A stretch of DNA of 64,000 nucleotides from Oscillospiraceae bacterium (GTDB lineage: Bacteria > Bacillota > Clostridia > Oscillospirales > Oscillospiraceae), in the NCBI GenBank assembly GCA_015068135.1, contig SVLB01000005.1, positions 1 through 64,000 of the forward strand, read 5' to 3'. Positions 55,584-64,000 of the stretch are shown here, piece by piece. The translations under genes were made by a program, and so were the position numbers. The notes beneath the pieces are model-generated. The model ran no database searches. It was not told where the DNA came from and was given only the letters and a program-made list of their open reading frames with translations. Position 1 is the stretch's first letter, and the number at the start of each line of letters is the position of its first letter.

Positions 55584-58388
55584 ATGAAGAATTTGAAGAA
55601 AGTATTGTCTTTGCTGCTGGTGCTGGCGATGGCTCTGTCCGTCCTGGCCGGCTGCAGCAAGGAGGAGACCGGCAAGGAGACGACTGTCCCCGCGGCCACC
55701 CAGCCTGCCGGTCCTGCCGGCACCTACACAGTGAATGTCAAGTCTGCCGGCGGCATGGCCATGAGCGGACTGGACGTATTCCTGTTTGCTGACGAGGCAC
55801 TCACCGATATGGTGGATGCCGGCAAGACCGATGAGGCCGGTACGGTGACCTTTGACCGTCCTGCCGGAACCTATTACATCACGGTCAACGGTGCCCCCAA
55901 GGGCTATCAGGTGGAGAAGTCCTACACCTTCAACGGCACCACAGCTAACATTGCCCTGACCTCCTCCCTCATTACGGACCAGACCTTGGCGGATCTGGGC
56001 CCCAATGAGCTGAAGCTTGGCGATGTGATGTACGATTTCAGCTACACCCTCCCCGACGGCACCACCAAGAAGCTGTCTGAGATGCTGGCTGAAAAGGATG
56101 TTGTGCTTTTGAACTTCTGGTTTGCCCAGTGCGGCCCCTGTGCCTCCGAGTTCCCCTACATGGATCAGGCCTACCAGATGTACCAGGAGGATGCCGGTGT
56201 CATTGCCCTGAGCTATATCGATGCCAATCCTGATGTTGCCCTGTATCAGTCCAGCATGGGTCTGACTTTTGACATGGCTGAGTGTAACACCACCTGGCCT
56301 AGCATCTTTGGCTTCAACAGCTTCCCCTCCACGGTGATCATTGACCGCTACGGTGTGATCACGCTGATCGAGGTGGGTGCGCTTACCAGCCTGCGTCCCT
56401 TTACCAGCATTTTTGAGTACTTTACCGGCGACGACTATGTGCAGAAGGTCTGCGTAAACGGCCTGGACGACGTGGTCACTGTGGCAAAGCCCACGGTTGC
56501 CATGCCCAGCTCCGAGGAGATCGGCACTGCCATCAACTCCGGTGATATCCAGGTGACCTACCGCGCTGAGGAAGGGGATGCCGCCGATACCACCTGGCCC
56601 TTTGTGATCACCGAGAAGAACGGTGAGACCTGCCTGAAGGCATCCAACCAGATGGTGGAGGCCTCCTATGCGATCCTGTATGCGGATGTGGAGCTGAAGG
56701 CCGGTCAGGCGGTTGGCTTTGACTATCTGATCTCCTGCGAGCGCGGCGGCGATGCCTTCGTGGTCATTGTGGACGGCGAGGATATTTTCCAGATGTCCGG
56801 TGTGGACGCAGAGGAGAAGTGGCAGAGCTGCTATCCCTGGGTCGCTGACGCGGACGGCACCTATGAGGTGGCTCTTTGCTACCTGAAGGACGAGTCCACC
56901 GACGAGGGCGACGATACCGTATACATTAAGAATATGCGTGTGGTCGCCGAGGAGGATGTGGATACCGCTACCTATCTTCCCCGCTATGCCGCTACCTCTG
57001 AGGACGGTTTTACCTACAGCTATGTGGACATCGTTCTGAATGAAGAAGACGGCTACTACCATGTGGGGACTGTCGATGGTCCGCTGCTTCTGGCAAACCT
57101 CATGGGCACCAGCGACTTCTCTGAGGAGCAGACCGTTTGGTCCATTGCCTACGAGGGTGCTGCTTCTGAGTATTATGAGGAGATGGTGGATTACTTCTCC
57201 TATGCCAATAACTCCAGCTACGGCGGCTACTGCACCGTCAATGAGGAGCTGAAGGGCTACCTGGAGCGCATCGACGAGCTGGCAGGCTTCGATGCCGAGG
57301 ACGATAAGGAATGGATGAAGATGTGTGTCTATTACCAGGCCTACGGCACCGACCAGCAGCTGGAAGATCCCATTGCGGGTCTGGCTCCCTTCTCTGCGCT
57401 CAAAGCCGTGGAGGGTGTGGGCGTGGAGTCCAACCACTTCTATTATAACCGCATTATCATGCCCAGAGGCATGGTGGCGGAGTTTATCCCCAACCGCACC
57501 GGTGTTTACCGCATTACCTCCCATAACGACTCCCGGGACGGCGTGGACGGCTGGATCTTTGACGAGAACCGGGAGCTCCTGCTGACCTACGAATTCGACG
57601 AGAGAATGTTCGAGGAGGAGGGCGAGGTCTCCATGGTCTACTTTATGGAGGCTGGCAAGCCCTACTACATTGACATTGCCTTCTACGATGTATATGGCGA
57701 AGGCCGGATCGATTACGATATTGAGTACCTGGGCGCTACCTACGATCTGTTCCGCCGCTGCTCTCCCGGCTTCTATACCTATGATACCAACGCTACCGGA
57801 GATGCCATGTATCACCTGATCGCCGGCGGTATCGATGTGGTTTTGGGTGACGACGGTTACTACTACCACGACCTGGGCGACGGCAAGAAGGGCAGTAAGA
57901 TCTATGCCGAGTTTACGGGTCTTACCACCATCTTCTCCAATCCCATCGTTGCCGGTTCCTATGTCAACGAGGATGGCGAGACGGTGGAAGTGAAGGGTAT
58001 GATCGACCTGGGCGGCTTCGACTTCTCCAAGACGGAGATGGATCTGGAGATCCTTGGCTACCTGGAGAAGCACAATGGCGATGTGGAGGCCACCCGGAAG
58101 TATCTGAAGGAATTCTGGGCAGAGGACTACGATGCCAACGCCGAAACCTATAAGATCGAGGACGTATTTGCCGGCCGTTACCATGGCAAGGGTGAGGATC
58201 TGACAGAAGCCATCCGCGCCTATGAGAGCAAGGTCATTACCTCCGGTGCCAAGGAAATGCAGGGCTGTGTCCCCGTGGACGCTGAGCTGGCTGAGATCCT
58301 GCAGCAGGCTATGAGCAAGTACACCTTTGAGGATGTGGACAACGCCTGGACCAAGCTGTGCTACTACTACGATTACATGGGAAGGTGA
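55584..58388 (+). CDS. Lipoprotein with N-terminal Ig-like domain, TlpA/thioredoxin domain and C-terminal modules of unknown function
   Basis: MKNLKKVLSLLLVLAMALSVLAGCSKEE lipobox; VVLLNFWFAQCGPCASEFPYMDQAYQMY CxxC; SFPSTVIIDRYGVI; 934 aa. Confidence 0.85.
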   Translation: MKNLKKVLSLLLVLAMALSVLAGCSKEETGKETTVPAATQPAGPAGTYTVNVKSAGGMAMSGLDVFLFADEALTDMVDAGKTDEAGTVTFDRPAGTYYITVNGAPKGYQVEKSYTFNGTTANIALTSSLITDQTLADLGPNELKLGDVMYDFSYTLPDGTTKKLSEMLAEKDVVLLNFWFAQCGPCASEFPYMDQAYQMYQEDAGVIALSYIDANPDVALYQSSMGLTFDMAECNTTWPSIFGFNSFPSTVIIDRYGVITLIEVGALTSLRPFTSIFEYFTGDDYVQKVCVNGLDDVVTVAKPTVAMPSSEEIGTAINSGDIQVTYRAEEGDAADTTWPFVITEKNGETCLKASNQMVEASYAILYADVELKAGQAVGFDYLISCERGGDAFVVIVDGEDIFQMSGVDAEEKWQSCYPWVADADGTYEVALCYLKDESTDEGDDTVYIKNMRVVAEEDVDTATYLPRYAATSEDGFTYSYVDIVLNEEDGYYHVGTVDGPLLLANLMGTSDFSEEQTVWSIAYEGAASEYYEEMVDYFSYANNSSYGGYCTVNEELKGYLERIDELAGFDAEDDKEWMKMCVYYQAYGTDQQLEDPIAGLAPFSALKAVEGVGVESNHFYYNRIIMPRGMVAEFIPNRTGVYRITSHNDSRDGVDGWIFDENRELLLTYEFDERMFEEEGEVSMVYFMEAGKPYYIDIAFYDVYGEGRIDYDIEYLGATYDLFRRCSPGFYTYDTNATGDAMYHLIAGGIDVVLGDDGYYYHDLGDGKKGSKIYAEFTGLTTIFSNPIVAGSYVNEDGETVEVKGMIDLGGFDFSKTEMDLEILGYLEKHNGDVEATRKYLKEFWAEDYDANAETYKIEDVFAGRYHGKGEDLTEAIRAYESKVITSGAKEMQGCVPVDAELAEILQQAMSKYTFEDVDNAWTKLCYYYDYMGR

Positions 58389-58395
58389 GTAACCG

Positions 58396-59673
58396 ATGAA
58401 ACGAATTGTTGTTTTACTGTTGACCCTGTGCCTGGTGCTGGGGCTGGCCGCTTGCGGTTCTGAAGAGACCAAGCCCGCAGCCACCGGCGGCGAAACTGCT
58501 GCTCCCACTCTGGCGGACGGGCAGAAAGAATACCGGGTATCCGTGACCGATGCCACCGGCGCGCCCTACACCGAGGGTGTGATCGTCCGCTTTATGCAGG
58601 GCGGCACCCAGGCCTCTATGCAGGTGGTCAACGAAGAGGGCGTGGCTGTAAAGGCTTTGCCCGCAGGAGAGTATACTGTGGAGCTGCAGTTTACCGATAA
58701 GGACGTGGCTTTCCACTATGATCAGGAAAACCTGACGCTTACCGCAGACAAGACGGAACTGACTGTGATCCTGGCTAAGAGTGTTTCTGAAGATGCTTCC
58801 CGCCTGCATGCCCTTTCCCTGCTGACCGGGGAGTCTGAGGACCATGAGGCATATGCTGTGGAGGTGGGCTGTACCTATGTGGAGCTGACCGCTTCCGAGC
58901 GTAACTACTTCCTGTTTACCCCCACGGAGTCCGGCAACTACCAATTCTCCGCAACTGACGCGGATGCGGTGGTCGGCTACTTTGGCGCCCCCCATTTCGT
59001 CCAGCAGCTCAATGCCGGCGAAGAAACTGAGAAGGGTGTTACTGTTTCCGTTCGTCCTGACATGATCTCCACCGGCAACACCGGCACCGCCGTGCTGGTC
59101 ATCGGTGTGGATGCCGCGGAAGGCATGACCTCTACCACCCTGGTGGTGGAGCGCATCGGCGAGTATGTGAAGACCATCAGCGATGAACCCTGGACCGAGG
59201 TTGCTACCACCCATACTCCCACTCCCTTTACCTTCCCCGGCGGCACCCTGACCTATGTGGATATCAACGAGCCCGATGCCTCCAAGTATGAGATCGTCAA
59301 GGGCGAGGACGGCAATTACCACCTGGGCACTGCCGACGGCCCCATTCTGTATGTGAACCTGGGCAAGGATTCCCCCGTGGAGTCTTTGCAGGTCATCATT
59401 CAGGGCAGCGGCTCCTTTGGCGGCGCGCCCATTCGCAAGTACTTCTACGATGAGAACAAGGAATTTGTGAAGAAAGAGGACTATACCAATATCCTGACCA
59501 CCTATTTTGAAAATATGGATCAGGATGTGGGTGTGTACCCCCTCAACGATGACCTGATCTATATGATCCAGCAGGGCTGCGGCGGCTGGTGGGATGAAAC
59601 CTCTCCCGACTACATTTTTGATGGCTGCAACCCGGAGCTTGGCTGGATGTTTGCGGTTTGCTACGTAAAATAA
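58396..59673 (+). CDS. Lipoprotein sharing Ig-like and C-terminal modules with its neighbours, no thioredoxin domain
   Basis: MKRIVVLLLTLCLVLGLAACGSEE lipobox; C-terminal LTYVDINEPD...YHLGTADGPILYVNL...GGAPIRKYFYDENKEFVKKEDYTNILTTYF. Confidence 0.8.
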   Translation: MKRIVVLLLTLCLVLGLAACGSEETKPAATGGETAAPTLADGQKEYRVSVTDATGAPYTEGVIVRFMQGGTQASMQVVNEEGVAVKALPAGEYTVELQFTDKDVAFHYDQENLTLTADKTELTVILAKSVSEDASRLHALSLLTGESEDHEAYAVEVGCTYVELTASERNYFLFTPTESGNYQFSATDADAVVGYFGAPHFVQQLNAGEETEKGVTVSVRPDMISTGNTGTAVLVIGVDAAEGMTSTTLVVERIGEYVKTISDEPWTEVATTHTPTPFTFPGGTLTYVDINEPDASKYEIVKGEDGNYHLGTADGPILYVNLGKDSPVESLQVIIQGSGSFGGAPIRKYFYDENKEFVKKEDYTNILTTYFENMDQDVGVYPLNDDLIYMIQQGCGGWWDETSPDYIFDGCNPELGWMFAVCYVK

Positions 59674-59724
59674 TACCGAAACACGACGGATTGCCGAAAG
59701 CCCCTCACAGAAAGGAGCAATTGT

Positions 59725-62700
59725 ATGAAGAAAACATATAGCTTGCGTCTGCGGATCCTGGCCTTGGTGCTGGCGGCTGTGACCTTGGTGGGCTGCAGTG
59801 CCGCCAAGGAGACAGAACCCACCGGTCAGAATACCCAGACCACAGCACCGGCTCCCGGCGAAAAGCAGGCCCATACCGTAACGGTCATGGACGAAAAGGA
59901 CGCCCCCCTGGAGGGCATTGGCGTATATGTGTATACCGATGAGACCCAGGAGGAGCTGGTGTGGTTCGATACCACCGATAAAGACGGTAAAATGACCTTT
60001 ACAGAGGTCCCGTCGGATGCCTATGTGGCAGTCCTCAGTGATGTACCCAAGGAATACACCGCTGAGAAGCACTATCCCTTGACAGGTCTTGCTACCACCA
60101 TCCGGCTGGCGGGCTATAAGGATCCTGAGTATAAGCTGGGCGATACGGTGGAGGATTTTACCGTCACCGATTCCGAGGGCAAGACCCATAAGCTGTCCCA
60201 GCTTCTGAAGAAGTATAAGGCTGTGGTCCTGAACTTCTGGTACATCAACTGCGGTCCTTGTGGCATGGAGTTCCCCTTCATGAACGAGGCCTACCAGGAT
60301 TACCGGGATAAGATGGAGATCCTGGCCATGTCTCCCATTGATAAGAATGAGGACATTGCCGCTTATAAGGAAGAAAACAGTCTGACCTTCCCCATGGCAG
60401 AGTGCGATATCAAGTGGGAAAAGATGATGCAGCTGACCGGCTACCCCACCACCGTGGTTATTGACCGCAACGGCGTTATCTCCTTCATCCACAGCGGCTA
60501 TATTGACAATGCCCAGGATTTCAGAAAGATCTTTGACTTCTTCACCCAGGAGGAGTATGAGCCCACCCTGGTGGAATCTCTGGCAGATCTGCCCGAGGTG
60601 AAGGAGGAGGAAAAGGGCACTGAGGAGAATCCCTTTGAGATCGGCGGCGTGACCTCCTTTGAGATCACCGTAAAGGCCGGTGCAGATTTTCACGTGCATC
60701 TTTACAAGGCCCAGCAGCTTTGGCTGCAGGTAAAGGCTGACGAGCTGACCATCACCGAAGGGGAGAACAAGCATACCGCCAAGAATGGCTCTGTGTCCTT
60801 CCTGGCGACCTCTCCGGACACCAACTCTCCTTTGAAGCTGGTTTTTACCAACCACTCCAAGGAGGATAAGACCTATACCATTAACCTCAGCGCGTTGCCC
60901 GGTTCCTTCAACAATCCCTATCCGTTGGAGCTGGGTGAGGTTGCCGTGACCATTTACGGCGGCAACGAGCAGGGCGTTTACTACACCTTCCGTCCCACCG
61001 AGGATGGCGTGCTGACCTTGAAGTATGTCAGCGGACCTGCCGGTGTGGGCTATGACTGTGTTCTGAACCGGATCATGGCCGGCGATGTGGTCGTAGTCAG
61101 AAGTATGACCGAGGAGGGATCGGAAAATACCGTATCCACCCCTGTTAAAAAGGGCGAGAGCGTAAAGCTTACCTTCAGCACCTTGCCCGATGCCACCAAT
61201 TCCTACCCCGGCGGCAATTTTGTCTACCTTGCTGAGTTTACTGCCGGTGAGGTGAAGGACGAGGAAAAGACCGAGGAGCTGGAATATACCGTTACTGTCA
61301 AGGACGACCAGGATCAGCCTGTTGCCAACGTGAATATGAGCGTTTGGCTCCAGGAGGAAGAAAAGTCCTTTGCCACCAGCGCTGAGGGCGTGGCGGTGAT
61401 CAGTCTGCCCAAGGGTACTTACACCATTACCATTATGGTTCCCGAAGGCTATACGCTGGAAACCACCTCCTACATCCTCACCGAGGATGAAACCTCTGTG
61501 GCTGTGACCATGACACAGAAGGTGGTGGAGATGGTGGATTATACTTTACAGTTGGTGGATGCCCGGGATCAGGGCATTGCCGGAGTGCTGGTGCGGATCG
61601 GCACCCAGATGCTTACCACGGACGACCAGGGCAGAATCACCGTGAACCTGGAAAAGGGCAGCTATACCGCAATGGTGATGACGGTGCCTGCAGGCTTTGT
61701 CAAGCCCACCGAAGCGGTTGCCCTGCCTGAGGACGGCACACAGACCAAGCTGACCCTGGAGTATATCCCCGGCTCTGTCAACGCCCCCATTGATATTACG
61801 GAAACGCCCTATCTGACGGCCTCCATTCCTGCCGGCCAGTCCATCCATTATCGTCTGCATGATGCCGGCAACATGGTGCTGACCATTGCCAGCCGCCAGG
61901 CTGCGGTGGCAATGAACGGCACTACCTACGGCGCCAACAGCAACGGCATCGTCCGGGTGGAGCTGGACAGCACCAACCCCGTTTTGCTGGAGGTTTTCAA
62001 TGTAGGCACTTCTGCCGGCGCCTTTACCCTGGAGCTTAGCTATCCTGTGGGCAGCGCCATGAATCCCCAGAAGCTGACTGCCCTGGGTGTGCTGACCACT
62101 ATGCTGGAGGAAAAGCATACCGATGGCTGGTACTATACTTATGTGGCTACAGAATCCGGAACACTGACTTTTGGTCTGACCGGTGTTACCAACGAGGCTG
62201 CGGCCCAGCTGATCCTGACCAATACCACCAGCGCTGAAACCAAGACCCTTGTTGAGGACGCGGAAATGGTGGACGGTGTCCCCACCGTTGCCATGGAGGT
62301 GGCCCTGGGAGATGTGATCACCATTCAGGTGTGCGCGGATGTGGCGGCACAGATCACCACCAGCAGCGCATTGACCCCCACTCCGGTGGATACCCGTATT
62401 TCCTATACGGTCACCCTGGTAAATCAGGAGAATCAGCCCCAGACCGGGCTCACCGTCAGCTTCCGGCTGTCCGGTGTTACCGTAGGAAGCCCCGTAGCCG
62501 TGAACGCGGATGGCGTCGCCCAGGTGCTTCTTGAGCCCGGCACTTATACCGTGGTGGTGAACCTGCCGGATGATGCGTTGGTCTACGACCAGGCTGCTGC
62601 CTTTGTAACTGCGCAGAATCCCAACCTGACGGTGGTTCTGAGTCCCAAGCCCGATACCACCATGGACTATACCGTTCATCTGACCCGGGATGGCGTACCC

Positions 62701-64000
62701 TACACCGGTGAGGCGCAGGTACAGATTCTCGACAGCACCGATGCCGTGGTCAGCCAGGGCAATGCGGTGGACGGTATGTATACTGCACGGCTGGAGGCCG
62801 GCAGCTACACTGTTGCGTTGGTGCTTGCCGACGATACCCTGGAATACGCGTCGGTTACCCTGACGCAGGAGAACCCCGAGGCAACGGTGGTGCTGACCAC
62901 CAAGGTGGTCGTGCCTGCCGGTATGGACTATACGGTTACGGTTCTCAACAGCAAGGAAGTGGCACAGCCCGGTGTTTGGGTGCAGGTCAAGGGTACGGAT
63001 TACCTGGCCCAGACCGATGATGCCGGTGTTGCCAGACTGAATATGCCTGCCGGTACCTACAATGTGGAGCTGATTTTCCCGGATAAGGTATACTACTACA
63101 ACGAGTCCGCAGCCCGGCTGACCCAGGTTGCGCCCAACCTGACCATTACCCTGGCTGCTGAGCCTGCCAAGTCCACCTACGATCTGGGCGTGGTCAACTA
63201 CGCAAGAGTCTACGATCTGAATACGGGCATTACCCATATTAAGATCGATGGCGCTTTGAGCTACTACAGCGATGAGTACAAGCAGTACTTTGTGGTATTC
63301 ACGCCCACCAAAGCCGGCACCTATCGTGTGACCCTGGATCGCTCCAATGTGGAGCTGGGTGACTACAATACGCCTTACTATGTGTTCCACAAGGCGTCTG
63401 CTTCCGATTATGAGGATAACGCCCTGACCTTCTCTGTCCAGAAGAGCCAGGCCGGCAACCTCTCCTTTGTGTTGGGCATTGCGGCAACTGAGGGTGTGAC
63501 CGATGTGGCCGTTACCATTACCCGTGTGGGTGAGCCGGGCTTCAGCATCGAGGAGGTCCCCTTCGATACCGCCTGGAAGAGCAAGTATGTACCCAAGGCA
63601 TTTACCCTGCCTGCAGGCAAAAAGCTCACCTATGTGGATGTGATGAAGGCTGCCACCGAGGATGTGGTTTTGGTGTACAACGAAGCCGATCAGTTCTATC
63701 ACTGGGGCAGCGCAAACGGCCCGGTGGTGTATTTGGATCTGAGCAAGACTGCACCCTACTATTCTTTCGATATCATTATCAACGGTGATGGCGCTATGGG
63801 CGGTTCTCCGATTCGCGCGTATTTCTACACGGAGAAGGGCGAGTTCATCAAGAAAGAGGACTATACGGATACCCTGCTGGCGTATATGGAGTGCGCGGAT
63901 CCCACCACGGGCGTGTATCCGCTGACCAAGGATTTGGCGTACATTCTGCAAAACGGCTGCAAGAAATGGTGGACACCTACAGACCCTGCCTTTGAGGGCA
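59725..64000 (+). CDS. Very large lipoprotein (at least 1425 aa, runs off window) with TlpA/thioredoxin domain and about six carboxypeptidase-regulatory-like Ig repeats
   Basis: MKKTYSLRLRILALVLAAVTLVGCSAAKE lipobox; AVVLNFWYINCGPCGMEFPFMNEAYQDY; TGYPTTVVIDRNGVISF; open to 64000; missing from supplied ORF track because no stop lies in the window. Confidence 0.88.
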   Translation, partial: MKKTYSLRLRILALVLAAVTLVGCSAAKETEPTGQNTQTTAPAPGEKQAHTVTVMDEKDAPLEGIGVYVYTDETQEELVWFDTTDKDGKMTFTEVPSDAYVAVLSDVPKEYTAEKHYPLTGLATTIRLAGYKDPEYKLGDTVEDFTVTDSEGKTHKLSQLLKKYKAVVLNFWYINCGPCGMEFPFMNEAYQDYRDKMEILAMSPIDKNEDIAAYKEENSLTFPMAECDIKWEKMMQLTGYPTTVVIDRNGVISFIHSGYIDNAQDFRKIFDFFTQEEYEPTLVESLADLPEVKEEEKGTEENPFEIGGVTSFEITVKAGADFHVHLYKAQQLWLQVKADELTITEGENKHTAKNGSVSFLATSPDTNSPLKLVFTNHSKEDKTYTINLSALPGSFNNPYPLELGEVAVTIYGGNEQGVYYTFRPTEDGVLTLKYVSGPAGVGYDCVLNRIMAGDVVVVRSMTEEGSENTVSTPVKKGESVKLTFSTLPDATNSYPGGNFVYLAEFTAGEVKDEEKTEELEYTVTVKDDQDQPVANVNMSVWLQEEEKSFATSAEGVAVISLPKGTYTITIMVPEGYTLETTSYILTEDETSVAVTMTQKVVEMVDYTLQLVDARDQGIAGVLVRIGTQMLTTDDQGRITVNLEKGSYTAMVMTVPAGFVKPTEAVALPEDGTQTKLTLEYIPGSVNAPIDITETPYLTASIPAGQSIHYRLHDAGNMVLTIASRQAAVAMNGTTYGANSNGIVRVELDSTNPVLLEVFNVGTSAGAFTLELSYPVGSAMNPQKLTALGVLTTMLEEKHTDGWYYTYVATESGTLTFGLTGVTNEAAAQLILTNTTSAETKTLVEDAEMVDGVPTVAMEVALGDVITIQVCADVAAQITTSSALTPTPVDTRISYTVTLVNQENQPQTGLTVSFRLSGVTVGSPVAVNADGVAQVLLEPGTYTVVVNLPDDALVYDQAAAFVTAQNPNLTVVLSPKPDTTMDYTVHLTRDGVPYTGEAQVQILDSTDAVVSQGNAVDGMYTARLEAGSYTVALVLADDTLEYASVTLTQENPEATVVLTTKVVVPAGMDYTVTVLNSKEVAQPGVWVQVKGTDYLAQTDDAGVARLNMPAGTYNVELIFPDKVYYYNESAARLTQVAPNLTITLAAEPAKSTYDLGVVNYARVYDLNTGITHIKIDGALSYYSDEYKQYFVVFTPTKAGTYRVTLDRSNVELGDYNTPYYVFHKASASDYEDNALTFSVQKSQAGNLSFVLGIAATEGVTDVAVTITRVGEPGFSIEEVPFDTAWKSKYVPKAFTLPAGKKLTYVDVMKAATEDVVLVYNEADQFYHWGSANGPVVYLDLSKTAPYYSFDIIINGDGAMGGSPIRAYFYTEKGEFIKKEDYTDTLLAYMECADPTTGVYPLTKDLAYILQNGCKKWWTPTDPAFEG

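Noticed and set aside
55422-58556. 1044-aa minus-strand ORF opposite the first lipoprotein gene
   Set aside because: The plus strand has a lipobox, a CGPC thioredoxin motif and a Shine-Dalgarno; the antisense frame is open because of codon bias and has His/Gly/Leu-rich nonsense composition.
61546-63951. 801-aa minus-strand ORF
   Set aside because: Antisense to the large lipoprotein reading frame (59725 to window end), which shows clear repeat domains; the composition is an artefact of third-position bias.

Overview
This 64 kb window has the gene content and style of an anaerobic gut Clostridia (Oscillospiraceae/Ruminococcaceae-like) chromosome. That placement is inferred, not searched. Main gene blocks, in order: (1) a minus-strand Na+-pumping biotin-dependent decarboxylase operon with two beta subunits, two gamma subunits and a 45-aa gamma-like ORF absent from the ORF track; (2) an NfnAB-like oxidoreductase pair; (3) DUF3810 and rsmG; (4) a TPP-riboswitch-controlled thiT followed by a second thiT-like gene; (5) an iron(III)-type ABC transporter; (6) a glpP / GlpAB-like / DUF1667 operon with a leader terminator; (7) HAD, GNAT, ROK and rlmD genes; (8) an array of short hairpins separated by TCGATAT/ATATCGA spacers next to an orphan 99-aa ORF; (9) a preQ1-I-type riboswitch and queT; (10) a GH20-like hexosaminidase; (11) an Opp-type peptide ABC operon whose two ATPases have unusual architectures; (12) a sugar ABC operon with a LacI-family regulator and a palindromic operator; (13) DUF2156, NfeD and SPFH genes; (14) a nested terminal-inverted-repeat element; (15) three consecutive lipoprotein genes, two with TlpA/thioredoxin CGPC domains, that share a C-terminal module I do not recognise. 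The last lipoprotein gene runs off the window and is missing from the ORF track. Several dispersed palindromic/MITE-like repeat families occupy intergenic regions. I saw no tRNA, rRNA, CRISPR array or transposase. All family names come from reading motifs by eye; no database search was run.
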